Assembly: GCA_017462345.1 (NCBI GenBank)
Contig: JAFTRI010000036.1
Span: forward strand, 1-64,000
Length of the DNA stretch: 64,000 nucleotides
Source of the DNA: Muribaculaceae bacterium
GTDB taxonomy: Bacteria; Bacteroidota; Bacteroidia; Bacteroidales; Muribaculaceae
Reading direction: 5' to 3'
In this document: piece by piece, positions 1 through 8,834 of the stretch
How the letters are laid out: every line of letters begins with the position of its first letter
How positions within the stretch are numbered: the first letter of the stretch is position 1
The notes under the pieces: generated by a model
The model's input: only the letters and a program-made list of their open reading frames with translations
What the model was told of the DNA's origin: nothing
The model's database searches: none
Made by a program: the position numbers and the translations under genes

Positions 1-1
1 C

Positions 2-190
2 TATATCGATGGAGTGCTGGCGTCTGACTATAGGACCAATGCTCAGCGTGCATCGTTGCGAGAGGCAATAGAGAACAAGGTCTGTGACACGATTCTCCCG
101 TTGGTGAACAACAATGATCAGGATCCCTTGTTCGATGAATACCGTAAAACGGCACAAAAGATGTTTGATGAACGTATCGCTGACAGATAA
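2..190 (+). CDS. 3' end of an unidentified protein (partial)
   Basis: The window opens inside a reading frame that runs from base 2 to a TAA at 188-190 and gives the last 62 residues of a hydrophilic, helical-looking protein ending in FDERIADR. No domain is recognisable in this fragment. It stops 30 bp before the zinc-ribbon gene on the same strand, so it probably belongs to the same envelope cluster. The family cannot be named from the visible part. Confidence 0.7.
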   Translation, partial: YIDGVLASDYRTNAQRASLREAIENKVCDTILPLVNNNDQDPLFDEYRKTAQKMFDERIADR

Positions 191-220
191 TTAATCATAA
201 AACAGAAAAACATAGATATT

Positions 221-826
221 ATGCCAAAGAAAAAGGGAAAATGCATCAACTTTGGAGGAGGATGCTCGAAAGCTAAAAACCGTGAGATACAAGAAGCGGA
301 TGTAACGAACTTCGTCTGCGAAGAGTGTGGAAAACCGCTCAAAGAAACAAAAGAAAAACCAAAACCGCGTTGGAAAATGATTGCAGCTATTGTTGCTGCG
401 GTGTTGATTCTCGGAGGTGGCGGAGCATACTTTGCCATGAACGGCGGAAGCTCCAGCGATTCGGGTGGTGACGGGACACCAGTGGATACTACTGATACAA
501 TTAATGGTGGCGTTATCGATACAATCCCGCCGGGTGGCATAGATGATTCCGGTGATCCGGATACAATTCCGCCCACACCGCCTGCATCACCGGTTTTGAG
601 CTGGGGAAAATGGGATGGCCCGGTATCGGGAGGTAAAGCTCATGGTATGGGCACGGTAGCCGTGACAAAGAGTCATGATATAGACTTAAAGGACAGTAAC
701 GGCTCCGTTGTAAAAGTTGTTCCCGGAGACAAGATTATGAGTGCCAAATTCAAAAACGGGAAGCTCGTGCAGGGTGAACTCCACCGTAAAGACGGCACAC
801 GTGCTATGATTGTAATAGGCGGATAG
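221..826 (+). CDS. zinc ribbon, single TM and MORN-like envelope protein
   Basis: 201 aa. Cys8, Cys15, Cys33 and Cys36 form a likely zinc ribbon (C-x6-C ... C-x2-C). A positively charged stretch and one hydrophobic segment at about 51-73 follow, then a Ser/Gly/Asp/Pro/Thr-rich linker (about 75-125). The C-terminal domain has Gly-rich turns (GKAHGMGTV, FKNGKLVQGEL) that resemble MORN-type beta-hairpins. With no cleavable signal, the ribbon should face the cytoplasm and the C-terminal domain the periplasm. It is the first complete gene of the cluster and the next gene starts 3 bp after its stop. Function unknown; the MORN assignment is by eye. Confidence 0.75.
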   Translation: MPKKKGKCINFGGGCSKAKNREIQEADVTNFVCEECGKPLKETKEKPKPRWKMIAAIVAAVLILGGGGAYFAMNGGSSSDSGGDGTPVDTTDTINGGVIDTIPPGGIDDSGDPDTIPPTPPASPVLSWGKWDGPVSGGKAHGMGTVAVTKSHDIDLKDSNGSVVKVVPGDKIMSAKFKNGKLVQGELHRKDGTRAMIVIGG

Positions 827-829
827 TGT

Positions 830-1954
830 ATGCGACACCTGCTTTTACGCAAGTTATGTATTATTGCAGTATTTACCTCGATCGGGGCAAGTACTGCAAT
901 TGTATCGGCACAAGAACGTTTCCGTACCGATCTCTTGGCTGACATGGCCAAGGTGCTGGATATTTCAGGTGAATTGGACACGCTACCTGACGGATGCTAC
1001 ATGGACGGTTATTCTTACAGGAAGAAACCGTTGCGCATCGAGGTACATGACAATGATGTGAGGCATATCGGTTACCTGATGTTTTCGGAACGGCAGCGTA
1101 CTATGACGAATCCTGTTGTATGTAATTTCCTGGAGCGTTATCTGCTGGCAAATGATATGCCGTTGGAGAGGAAAAAGGATTTGAACAAGCAACTGGCGGA
1201 GGATGAGATAACCTTTCCTGTGGGAAGTTATGACAGACTGACCAAATTGGTGGGTGACACTACCCTGAATCTAACGATAGAGAACTGCAATAACAAGCGT
1301 TATGTCATGAGTTGGTATAAAGATGACCGCCCATATTGTGCAGTTGATTTCCCTATCGGATATGATTTGCTTAACGGAACCACAATGGAGGAGAACGAGC
1401 GTCGTATGGCCTCTGGATTACGTAATGCTGAAACTATAGAGATACATCCGGCGGAGGTGAGAAGAGAGCAGCTGCTGACAACGTGGCAACCGAACTATTA
1501 TGTGCTTCAAGGTACGTTCTATCTTCTGGAACAGTTGAACACAAACCGTTATTACGAGAAAAACAGAGAGGGTGACTTTGTCCCGATATTCAGTTCGAAA
1601 TATCCGGCGGAGAGTTTAGCCAATCTCCTGACTACAACAGAGATCAAAAATAAGCTGAATGTAGATGTGTGCCTGAAGAAGTACCCCTTTGACAAGGAGA
1701 ACTTAAGGATAACGGTAACACAGTTCGTGAGTTATTTCCGGCAGCAAGGGTGTAACCTTTACTTCGGCGTGAAGTCGATGGATGAGAATGTAGCGCGATG
1801 CCTGCTGGTCGCACATAATCCGGCAGAAGGGTATTGCCACACGATTGACGTGGATGCCCCGCTAAATGTGCTGAAGGAAAAATCGGGAAGCCTGGGTGCA
1901 ACTGTAACATGTTTTGTGCCCACATCCAAAATAAAAAATTTATTTGCTGACTAA
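830..1954 (+). CDS. secreted protein of unknown function (paralogue of the protein at 21034-22110)
   Basis: 374 aa. An N-terminal signal peptide (hydrophobic residues about 8-25, AxA-type site near SAQ) predicts export. I recognise no named domain. The protein shares landmarks with the minus-strand gene at 21034-22110: HIGYLMFS against HIGISLFS, CNFLERYL against CNFVERLF, YPAESLANLL against LPHESIANLM, and a C-terminal end containing (I)KNLF against IKKLF. It starts 3 bp after the upstream stop, so it is almost certainly cotranscribed. As in the other cluster, a gene of the 2915-3886 family follows, here with one gene in between. Confidence 0.8.
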   Translation: MRHLLLRKLCIIAVFTSIGASTAIVSAQERFRTDLLADMAKVLDISGELDTLPDGCYMDGYSYRKKPLRIEVHDNDVRHIGYLMFSERQRTMTNPVVCNFLERYLLANDMPLERKKDLNKQLAEDEITFPVGSYDRLTKLVGDTTLNLTIENCNNKRYVMSWYKDDRPYCAVDFPIGYDLLNGTTMEENERRMASGLRNAETIEIHPAEVRREQLLTTWQPNYYVLQGTFYLLEQLNTNRYYEKNREGDFVPIFSSKYPAESLANLLTTTEIKNKLNVDVCLKKYPFDKENLRITVTQFVSYFRQQGCNLYFGVKSMDENVARCLLVAHNPAEGYCHTIDVDAPLNVLKEKSGSLGATVTCFVPTSKIKNLFAD

Positions 1955-1965
1955 AAACTGATTCG

Positions 1966-2907
1966 ATGAAAATGAAACGTCTATTGCTAACGATACTGGC
2001 TGCGGTTGTCACCGGTCAACTACTGTGGGGACAATCGGAAGTAAACAAGCAGATTAACACTATCAAACGAAGCAACAAGTATATCTATGAAGAGTCAACC
2101 ATGAACAACCCCGCAGAGGCGAAGGAGGTTGCCGTCCAAATGCTGGCATTGCAGGTAAATAAATTCCTGAAAGAGAACGGGCTGCCAACAGAAAAGAAAG
2201 TGACTCCTGCCGATCTGACATCTGTCGAATACCTGCAGTTGCAGCGTGGGGCAATGGTATGCATATTTGCCTATGTGAAGAAAAGTGTCTATACAGGAGA
2301 GGAGGATGCCGAAGAAACAGAGGTTACCACGCCTCCGACTGCAAATGTCGAGTCTCCGGATACAATTTCCACGAAGGCAGAACCGGTTGACACCGTTTCA
2401 TGTGAACCGGAGGCGGTGGTGGTAAAAACTGAACAGCCTGAGCAGCAGCCCGAACCGGAGACACAGCCAAAGCCGGAAGTGAAAGATGAACCAGAGACCC
2501 AGCCGGAAGTCCAACCCGAATCCAAACCGGAAACTAAAACTGATACTGAAACCGTGCCTGAACCGGTCGATGAAGAACCGGAATCGGAATCCATAGATGC
2601 TCCGGAAATACCTGTCTGGCAACAGTCGGCAATAGAAGAATTGTTGAAGAAACAGACCCTACAGGAGGCTGTAGATTATTTGAAAAGATTGGAATCCCGC
2701 AGGACTGTCAGACGATTCGGTACGTATAATAACTGCCGTAATGCCGCGCAGTGTTACTGGATAGTATGTGACACTGATACCGACCGCACGTTATTGACCA
2801 TACTTGCTCCCGGAGATGACAGAAGATACAACTATGTAACCTGTGATGCTGACGCGTTAACCAATTATAGCGGTATGAATGCCATCTGGTTTGAATTTAT
2901 AAAATAA
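1966..2907 (+). CDS. secreted protein with Pro/Glu-rich linker, unknown function
   Basis: 313 aa with a signal peptide ending near LLWGQ. An N-terminal helical domain contains IKRSNKYIYEEST and follows the exported start. A central low-complexity linker (about 125-210) is built from repeated PEQP, PETQ and KPE units, probably an extended spacer across the periplasm or wall. A compact C-terminal domain (about 215-313) holds three Cys and ends in WFEFIK. The gene sits 11 bp after its neighbour and 7 bp before the next one. It has no counterpart between the paralogous genes of the 18.7-24.3 kb cluster. Function unknown. Confidence 0.75.
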   Translation: MKMKRLLLTILAAVVTGQLLWGQSEVNKQINTIKRSNKYIYEESTMNNPAEAKEVAVQMLALQVNKFLKENGLPTEKKVTPADLTSVEYLQLQRGAMVCIFAYVKKSVYTGEEDAEETEVTTPPTANVESPDTISTKAEPVDTVSCEPEAVVVKTEQPEQQPEPETQPKPEVKDEPETQPEVQPESKPETKTDTETVPEPVDEEPESESIDAPEIPVWQQSAIEELLKKQTLQEAVDYLKRLESRRTVRRFGTYNNCRNAAQCYWIVCDTDTDRTLLTILAPGDDRRYNYVTCDADALTNYSGMNAIWFEFIK

Positions 2908-2914
2908 GAATGAT

Positions 2915-3886
2915 ATGAAAAAAGTAATTTTTGCATTGTGGATGTCTCTATTGTGGGCGAATTCATGGGCTCAGAACGAGCATTCGGTACTGGTCACCTT
3001 GTGTGGTATGGATAATTATCCGGCTTCCCTAAAGGCAACCATGGAAAAACAGTTGTCAGGGCTGTTGACTGCCATTAACACAGCAGAGGCTATGGGTACG
3101 GATATCAACTATTCGGGGTTGAATGTGGATAATCTCGCATCCCAGTCCATTGGCATGGTATGGAACAGTGTGCATTTCCGGACGGAATACTCCGACCTTG
3201 CACTGACATGTGTGCGTTCAGGGAACGAGTATGAGGTACGAAACATAGGTGTCAACATGAAACCTCTGAATGACACTTACAAGGAGGACTTGTGGCGGGA
3301 AATCTGTTTCCTTTTTAATGCGAAGGGGAAAATCGTGGATTTTAATTTTGCGATGGATAAGGTGTCGTACGAACGGATCAGGATGGAGGGAGCGAAACTG
3401 GATGATGTCAGCGAGCGCACTACCATAGTCCAATGGTGTGAGCGTTTCAAGAATGCTTACAACAAGATGGACAAGAATTTTATGAATGACATATTCAGTG
3501 ATGATGCGCTGATCATTACCGGGCGTGTATCAATGTCAAGAACCAAAGGGGATATACAGGTGCCTACGAATGTGTACACAAAGCAGACTAAGCAGCAATA
3601 TTTAAGCAAACTGTTTGAAATGTTTGACCGTGCACAGGATAAGAGAAATAATTACTACATCAATGTGCAGTTTGACGACTACGAGGTGAGACGTCATCCT
3701 GCCAAGCCCCATTATTATTGTGTCGAGTTACGTCAGAAATGGAATTCCTCGACTTATAGTGACGAGGGGTATTTGGTATTGCTATGGGACTTCAGGGACA
3801 AGGATAAGCCTAAAATCCATGTGCGAGTGTGGGAAGCAATCAAGAATTACGACATGTTCGGGCCTGACGGACCGAAATTGCCGTAA
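2915..3886 (+). CDS. secreted protein with NTF2-like region (paralogue of the protein at 20051-21031)
   Basis: 323 aa with a signal peptide ending at WAQ. The central part has an NTF2/SnoaL-like signature: helix FKNAYNKMD, then FMNDIFSDDALIITGRV, followed by beta strands around YYINVQFDDYEV. The minus-strand protein at 20051-21031 has the same layout (FRTAYNRKD, KVFSDDAIIITGKV, YIDVTFDDIEV, GHPA), so the two are clear paralogues. Many NTF2-like domains bind small ligands or act as dimerisation modules; no catalytic residue is evident here. Part of the secreted-protein operon from 221 to 6069. Confidence 0.8.
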   Translation: MKKVIFALWMSLLWANSWAQNEHSVLVTLCGMDNYPASLKATMEKQLSGLLTAINTAEAMGTDINYSGLNVDNLASQSIGMVWNSVHFRTEYSDLALTCVRSGNEYEVRNIGVNMKPLNDTYKEDLWREICFLFNAKGKIVDFNFAMDKVSYERIRMEGAKLDDVSERTTIVQWCERFKNAYNKMDKNFMNDIFSDDALIITGRVSMSRTKGDIQVPTNVYTKQTKQQYLSKLFEMFDRAQDKRNNYYINVQFDDYEVRRHPAKPHYYCVELRQKWNSSTYSDEGYLVLLWDFRDKDKPKIHVRVWEAIKNYDMFGPDGPKLP

Positions 3887-3947
3887 TCGAGAACCGAAAA
3901 TTGAGAAGCAGATCAGAAATTAATTGAATAATTAAATCGTAAATAAA

Positions 3948-5045
3948 ATGATAAGAAAGATTGCCTTTGTATTGGCCTGCATGTTTACATCGGTAGTATA
4001 TGCGCAAGAGCTGAAAGTGGTAAAGTTCGAGGAAACCAAGGAGCTGGACGCTGTAGTATATGCAGTCAACGATTTCAACGGGAATCCCTGTGCGCTGATA
4101 AAAATCGGTTTGACCGCCGATGGAGTAACGTTTGAAGGGGATGTCATCAAGTCAGAAAAAAAAGGAAATGAGTATTGGGTGTATATGCCTGAAAGCTCTT
4201 ATTGGCTGAATATCAATACACCAAATACTACTCCTTTGCGTTATCAGTTTGCCCCTGTCAAGAAGAATATCACTTATGTAATGGTGTTACAGCTTCCCGA
4301 CCAAAGACCATCAGTGTTGCCGGTAGAATTGAGGCCGGTCGGTATATTAGGAGGAGATGCCGGTAAATCGGTGAAGTTCAATATGCTGTTAGTGAAAGCA
4401 GGAAGATTCAAAATGGGGGCGACCGAAGAACAGGTTGGCGCAGATGAAGATGAACATCCGGTGCATTGGTGCAGAATCAGCAAGGATTTCTATATGGCGG
4501 AAACGGAGGTAACCCAGGAACTATGGGAGTTTGTAATGGGTAGTAACCCTTCTGTACTCAAGGGGAAAGATCTGCCTGTAGAAAATGTCAGTTGGAATGA
4601 TTGTCAGGCGTTTATCCAAAAACTCAATGATATGACCAAAGCAAAATTCCGTCTGCCTACCGAGGCTGAATGGGAATATGTGGCCCGTGGAGGGAACAAG
4701 ACCATGCGCTATCTGTACAGCGGAAGCAACAACCTCGATGAAGTGGCATGGCATTACGGCAACAGCCAAAACAGTTCACGCCCCGTCAAATCCAAGAAAC
4801 CCAATGAATTGGGATTCTATGATATGAGCGGGAATGTCTGGGAACTCTGTTGGGACTATAAGCAGGAATACCCAAAACGTGAAGTAACGGACTATGTGTG
4901 TACCGATAAGACTAAAAACCGGGTGCGTCGCGGAGGTGGATGGGATTCAGGAAGTAATGACAAGCGTGTTTCATTCCGTCGCCGTATAGAGCCGGATTCA
5001 CGTGAAGCAAGTACCGGATTGAGACTTGTAATGGCAATTGATTAA
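3948..5045 (+). CDS. exported SUMF/formylglycine-generating-enzyme-fold protein, probably non-catalytic
   Basis: 365 aa. A signal peptide (cleavage near VYAQ) precedes a beta-rich domain (about 20-120, with GNPCALIKIGL and YWVYMPESS) that I associate with Bacteroidales SUMF proteins. The SUMF/FGE domain (about 140-363) shows MVxxGxFxMGA-like FKMGATEEQVGADEDEHP, ETEVTQELW, LPVENVSWNDCQAFIQKLN, RLPTEAEWEYVARGG, GFYDMSGNVWELCWD and RRGGGWDSG. The segment after GGGWDSG lacks the paired Cys used by true formylglycine-generating enzymes, so a structural or ligand-binding role is more likely than sulfatase activation. The phosphoesterase gene follows 7 bp downstream. Confidence 0.88.
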   Translation: MIRKIAFVLACMFTSVVYAQELKVVKFEETKELDAVVYAVNDFNGNPCALIKIGLTADGVTFEGDVIKSEKKGNEYWVYMPESSYWLNINTPNTTPLRYQFAPVKKNITYVMVLQLPDQRPSVLPVELRPVGILGGDAGKSVKFNMLLVKAGRFKMGATEEQVGADEDEHPVHWCRISKDFYMAETEVTQELWEFVMGSNPSVLKGKDLPVENVSWNDCQAFIQKLNDMTKAKFRLPTEAEWEYVARGGNKTMRYLYSGSNNLDEVAWHYGNSQNSSRPVKSKKPNELGFYDMSGNVWELCWDYKQEYPKREVTDYVCTDKTKNRVRRGGGWDSGSNDKRVSFRRRIEPDSREASTGLRLVMAID

Positions 5046-5052
5046 CAGTAAG

Positions 5053-6069
5053 ATGAAAAAAATCGGTTATATTCTTATCCTCTCGTGTATGGCCGCGATC
5101 CAATGCTTGGCGCAAAAAAAAGCGGATTTGCGGTTTTCAACGGAGGGCGAATTTAAAATAGTGCAATTTACCGACACGCATTATAAATGGGGTAAAGGTG
5201 CTTCTAATGCCGCAACAGAATGCATTGCCGAGGTTCTGGATGCCGAACACCCCGATCTGGTGGTTTTTACAGGTGATCAGGTCTATTCCGATTCGGTGGC
5301 GTCGAGTTTGCAGGCACTGTATGCTCCGGTATCCGACAGGAATATCCCTTTTGTCATGGTGTTCGGTAATCATGATGCGGAATTTGACCGCCTGCATGGA
5401 GAAATGTATGACATGTCCCGATCTTTTGCTTCTTCGCTATTGCCGGATAGGGATGGCGTCGGGAGTCCGGATTATTATTTGACCATACAGTCTTCTGATT
5501 CATTGCGGATGTCCTCGGTGTTGTATTTTTTTGACACACACTCCAGAACACCTATTGAAGGGGTTGGAAAATATGCGTGGCTGAGGTTTGACCAGATTGC
5601 ATGGTATCGTCAGATAAGCGATGAATTTACTGCTTCAAATAATGGAAAACCACTTCCGTCATTGTCATTCTTCCATATCCCATTGCCTGAATATTCAGTG
5701 GCCGTTAATGCTGAAAAGGTGGCGATGGTTGGGGAATATAGGGAGAATGTGTGTTCACCGGTGATTAATTCCGGGATGTTTACGGCGATGAAAGAACAAG
5801 GTGATGTCATGGCGACATTCTGCGGGCATGACCACGATAATGATTTTGCGGTGATGTATCACGATATACTGCTTGCTTACGGACGTTATTCCGGCGGAAA
5901 AACCGTTTACAACCATTTAGGAAATAATGGGGCACGTGTCATTCTGCTCAAGGAAGGGGAGAGAAGTCTCGACACATGGATAAGGCTTCGGGGAGGTGAA
6001 ATCAAGGATAAAGCCACCTATCCTGATGATTTCCTGAATCCGGTAAAGAAGAAAAAGTCAAAAAAGTGA
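5053..6069 (+). CDS. exported calcineurin-like metallophosphoesterase
   Basis: 338 aa from the ATG at 5053; a TTG at 5038 would overlap the upstream gene and precede the signal peptide, so it is less likely. The signal peptide ends near CLAQ. The metal-binding motifs of the purple-acid-phosphatase/calcineurin-like family occur in order: FTDTHY, VVFTGDQ, FGNHD, FFHIPLPEY and CGHDHDND. The protein should hydrolyse a phosphomonoester or diester in the periplasm; the substrate cannot be read from the sequence. It is the last gene of the cluster and is followed by an intrinsic terminator. Confidence 0.9.
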   Translation: MKKIGYILILSCMAAIQCLAQKKADLRFSTEGEFKIVQFTDTHYKWGKGASNAATECIAEVLDAEHPDLVVFTGDQVYSDSVASSLQALYAPVSDRNIPFVMVFGNHDAEFDRLHGEMYDMSRSFASSLLPDRDGVGSPDYYLTIQSSDSLRMSSVLYFFDTHSRTPIEGVGKYAWLRFDQIAWYRQISDEFTASNNGKPLPSLSFFHIPLPEYSVAVNAEKVAMVGEYRENVCSPVINSGMFTAMKEQGDVMATFCGHDHDNDFAVMYHDILLAYGRYSGGKTVYNHLGNNGARVILLKEGERSLDTWIRLRGGEIKDKATYPDDFLNPVKKKKSKK

Positions 6070-6096
6070 TCTTGCTCCGTTACAAATAACATCTGT

Positions 6097-6134
6097 AGGA
6101 GGCTGTGCCAATTTTGGAACAGCCTCCTGTTTTT
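6097..6134 (+). terminator. intrinsic terminator after the phosphoesterase gene
   Basis: A 10-bp perfect stem (AGGAGGCTGT at 6097-6106 with ACAGCCTCCT at 6119-6128) is followed by GTTTTTT. It closes the 221-6069 transcription unit. Confidence 0.9.
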
Positions 6135-6233
6135 TATAGGGGCAAATCATGAAATGAAAATTATTTACCGGATTATCCGACTTTTTTTGTTGGGGAGTGT
6201 TATAGGTATATATTCACTTTAATTTTATAAGCG

Positions 6234-6479
6234 ATGAAGAATTTGGATGTTATTTTAGCCGCAATCGGAGGTGCAGTTGCCGGTGTGGCGGTAGGTTTGC
6301 TTTTTGCTCCGCAAAAGGGATCAGAAACACGTGGCATGATAGCTGAGCGTGTGAAAAACAAGTGTGCTTGCCTGAAAATAGGCAAGATTGAGGAATTCCT
6401 GAAGAAGAAAGGATTGTGTGAATGTGACAAGGATGTGGATGGGATTGTAGAACAGGCTACAGCCCAGGTTGACGGCTGA
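6234..6479 (+). CDS. YtxH-domain small membrane protein
   Basis: 81 aa. The N-terminal glycine-rich transmembrane segment (about 5-25, ending GLLFAPQKGSETR) is the YtxH hallmark: one membrane helix followed by the LLFAPxxGxxTR motif. A short charged tail with a small Cys cluster (CACLKIG, LCECDKD) completes it. YtxH proteins are small envelope or stress-associated proteins with no defined enzymatic role. The holin-like and small basic proteins follow on the same strand, a combination common in Bacteroidales. Confidence 0.85.
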   Translation: MKNLDVILAAIGGAVAGVAVGLLFAPQKGSETRGMIAERVKNKCACLKIGKIEEFLKKKGLCECDKDVDGIVEQATAQVDG

Positions 6480-6580
6480 TAGCCAAGTGTGCTGATTGTC
6501 CTGACACGTTATTATTGATGGCATGGCATCGGTGACACAATAGGACGGTGGTTTCCGATGCCGCTTTATTTATGGGATTT

Positions 6581-6931
6581 ATGGGAATTGAAAATAATGG
6601 TATGGATGTTTTGTATGCTATAAGGCGTTACATGCGTCTTGGTATTGAATTTGTCAGATTGTCTGCTGCCGAAAAACTTACGTTGTTGCTTGCCGCAATA
6701 TCATTCTGGATGGTAGTAATCGTTATCGGCTCTTTTGCCTTGATTTTCTTCTCAGTGGGAATTGTACAGATACTGTCGCTCTCGATGCCGGAGTATCTTA
6801 CATACGTGATAGCGGGTCTTTTCTATTTGTTGCTGTTATTGCTGCTGATTGTATTCAAGCGGGTGATTATAATCAATCCTATCGCCCGATTTATCTCCCG
6901 GTTAATTGTTGGACCTACTGAAACAAATTGA
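6581..6931 (+). CDS. phage-holin-family (superfamily III/YqjE-like) small membrane protein
   Basis: 116 aa from ATG 6581. A GTG at 6548 and an ATG at 6602 are alternatives; I chose 6581 because the short N-terminal MGIENNG-MDVLYAIRRYMRL matches the usual length ahead of the amphipathic helix. Two long hydrophobic helices (about 40-65 and 70-95) are separated by a short turn, as in the YqjE/holin superfamily III proteins encoded beside YtxH genes. Probably an envelope or stress protein rather than a true phage lysis holin, because nothing phage-like is nearby. Confidence 0.75.
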   Translation: MGIENNGMDVLYAIRRYMRLGIEFVRLSAAEKLTLLLAAISFWMVVIVIGSFALIFFSVGIVQILSLSMPEYLTYVIAGLFYLLLLLLLIVFKRVIIINPIARFISRLIVGPTETN

Positions 6932-6938
6932 ATCGATC

Positions 6939-7223
6939 ATGGTGAACCGAATTGATGTGCAACCGTCCAAATCCAAGCCTTGGCGAGGATATTCCATTGA
7001 CGAACTACGTTATCGCATTGCTGTAAATATTGCTCGTCAAGAAGTTGAGAAAGAGCGTATTATTTATGGACTTGGAAAGCTGTATGAGGAAAATGCTGTG
7101 CCGAAAACCGGAATGAATATACTTAAACGTATTGCCGGAGCGTTAAATATTATGGACTATGCCGTATTGTCGTTCAGATTGGGCAGGCGGTTGTATAGTC
7201 TGTACAAACGTTTTAGAAGGTAG
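6939..7223 (+). CDS. small basic protein, unknown function
   Basis: 94 aa from ATG 6939, 7 bp after the holin-like gene; a TTG at 6906 would overlap that gene and is less likely. The sequence is basic, with a helical segment (GYSIDELRYRIAVNIARQEVEKE) and an arginine-rich end (RLYSLYKRFRR). There is no clear membrane helix. Genes of this size commonly follow the YtxH/holin pair in Bacteroidales and probably act with them; I know of no defined function. Confidence 0.7.
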   Translation: MVNRIDVQPSKSKPWRGYSIDELRYRIAVNIARQEVEKERIIYGLGKLYEENAVPKTGMNILKRIAGALNIMDYAVLSFRLGRRLYSLYKRFRR

Positions 7224-7252
7224 TACCTGAATTAAAGTATAGCAGTCACATT

Positions 7253-8098
7253 ATGAATGATTATGTAGAAGTACGTTTTGATATTGAGCCGTGCAGCGAA
7301 ACCGTGACCGATATTCTTGCCGCGATGTTATGTGAGCAGGGTTATGAGAGTTTTGTCCCTGACGACAAGGGGGTTACGGCGTATATCAAGCGTGAGCTGT
7401 ATGAGAAGCCGTCGATTGATACTGTTATTGCGGAGTTCCCGATGCCGGTAAATGTGGTTTATCGCGTTGAGGTGGTGGAAGGCCGGGACTGGAACAGTGA
7501 GTGGGAAAAGAATTACTTCAAGCCGATAATTGTCGGGGATAAATGTGTTATTCACAGTTCTTTCCATAAGGATATCCCGTCGTTGCCATACGATATTGTC
7601 ATAGATCCCAAAATGGCATTCGGCACAGGGCATCATGCGACAACCTCTCTTATAATCGAACAACTGATAGATATGGAACTTGCCGGCAAGCCGGTCATCG
7701 ATATGGGAACCGGTACCGGAATACTTGCAATACTTTCAGCCATGAAGGGAGCGTCTCCGGTAACTGCTATCGAGATAGATCCTGTAGCATACGCTAATGC
7801 AGTTGAGAATATGGAACTCAATGGGGTTACAGACGTGAATGTGATACTTGGTGATGCTTCTATGCTTGAAGGCGTCGGGTTTAGTGAAGTTCTTGTCGCA
7901 AATATTAACCGGAATATTATCACGGCAGATGTTTCAGCCTATTCATCAAGGCTGAAAAGTGGTGGAGACATGCTTCTGAGCGGGTTTTATGAAAATGATA
8001 TTCCTGTTGTACTGGATGCCGCAGCCAAGGCTGGGCTTAAGTACCGTTCACACACGGCACGTGACATGTGGACATGTCTCAGACTGATAAAATATTGA
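7253..8098 (+). CDS. prmA: ribosomal protein L11 methyltransferase
   Basis: 281 aa, the usual length. PrmA trimethylates ribosomal protein L11 using S-adenosylmethionine in the cytoplasm. Visible landmarks are the N-terminal substrate-recognition domain (about 1-90), DPKMAFGTGHHATTSL before the catalytic domain, the SAM-binding motif I VIDMGTGTGILAILSA, the acidic strand TAIEIDP, and VANINRNII, the counterpart of the NPPY-type post-motif. The start at 7253 is the first good ATG after the upstream gene, 29 bp away. Confidence 0.93.
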   Translation: MNDYVEVRFDIEPCSETVTDILAAMLCEQGYESFVPDDKGVTAYIKRELYEKPSIDTVIAEFPMPVNVVYRVEVVEGRDWNSEWEKNYFKPIIVGDKCVIHSSFHKDIPSLPYDIVIDPKMAFGTGHHATTSLIIEQLIDMELAGKPVIDMGTGTGILAILSAMKGASPVTAIEIDPVAYANAVENMELNGVTDVNVILGDASMLEGVGFSEVLVANINRNIITADVSAYSSRLKSGGDMLLSGFYENDIPVVLDAAAKAGLKYRSHTARDMWTCLRLIKY

Positions 8099-8145
8099 AA
8101 ATTTCAGCGATATTATGTATCTTCGTCCCATAAAAAGTAATATTT

Positions 8146-8688
8146 ATGGTGAGAAGAATGGTGCTATGTGCCATTGTGGCTGTAATTTCTGTCGTGGTGT
8201 CGCCGGCGCAATTCATTGCAAATGACAATAAATCGTCGCATTTTGCATGGGGTGCAGATGTGGGTGGCGCTATCGATATGAGCGGTAACGACATGTCGGC
8301 AATAAATCTTGATGCTTATTTCGGTTATAAAAATCCGTTTGTGAAAATTGCCGGAGTCGGTGCAGGTATAGATATGATGGTAAGCAACAGTAGCAGAATG
8401 TTTCCGGTGTATGGGATTTTCCAGTCAGGATTCCGTAATACTCCTACGTTGTGTTTCCTTGACGTGCGTGCCGGCTTGTCTTTCAATAATTTGGTGGCAA
8501 ACGAAAGCCAGTCGGATTTTTACGGCTCGCTCGGTGTCGGATTTAATCTTGCTGAAGGGCGGAATTTCCGTTCGTACGTGATATTAAGTTACAATTATGT
8601 CGGACTCGATTCGTACACGGCATACGGGTATTATTATCATTTGAGGGATCTGCATTCTGCTAATATCCGTATAGGTATAAGCTTTTAG
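8146..8688 (+). CDS. exported small beta-barrel-like protein
   Basis: 180 aa. A signal peptide ending at SPAQ is followed by alternating Gly/aromatic strands (FAWGADVGGAIDMSGNDMSA, YFGYKNPFVKIAGVGAG, GSLGVGFNLAEG) and a terminal Phe (ANIRIGISF). This is typical of small eight-stranded outer-membrane barrels, so an outer-membrane location is likely. No partner or specific function can be inferred. It is the last gene before the leucine operon control region. Confidence 0.75.
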   Translation: MVRRMVLCAIVAVISVVVSPAQFIANDNKSSHFAWGADVGGAIDMSGNDMSAINLDAYFGYKNPFVKIAGVGAGIDMMVSNSSRMFPVYGIFQSGFRNTPTLCFLDVRAGLSFNNLVANESQSDFYGSLGVGFNLAEGRNFRSYVILSYNYVGLDSYTAYGYYYHLRDLHSANIRIGISF

Positions 8689-8773
8689 GGAATGCGTGAT
8701 GAAAAAGTGTAACCAAAAATATTGATTAACTTATAGATTGTAATTGTGGTATCATAAATAAATCGCTATAATA

Positions 8774-8805
8774 CTTGATTATGTGAAATAATGATATTAA
8801 ATTTG
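8774..8805 (+). promoter_or_regulatory. Bacteroides-type promoter of the leu operon
   Basis: The -33 element CTTG (8774-8777) and the -7 element TAAATTTG (8798-8805, matching TAnnTTTG exactly) are separated by 20 bp, the usual spacing for the primary sigma factor of this phylum. Transcription should start near 8812, leaving about 23 nt before the leader peptide start. Confidence 0.75.
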
Positions 8806-8834
8806 CAATCAGAAAAAACAGCATTATTACCGCA

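Noticed and set aside
2289..2594. Ser/Gly-rich frame opposite the Pro/Glu linker
   Set aside because: It is the complement of a low-complexity sense-strand repeat and is not a gene.
3948..5045. Functional sulfatase-activating formylglycine-generating enzyme
   Set aside because: The paired Cys expected near the C-terminal motif are missing and no sulfatase gene is in the window.
6548..6931. Prophage interpretation of the holin-family gene
   Set aside because: It sits with YtxH and a small basic protein, a usual chromosomal trio; no phage structural, lysis or integrase genes are nearby.
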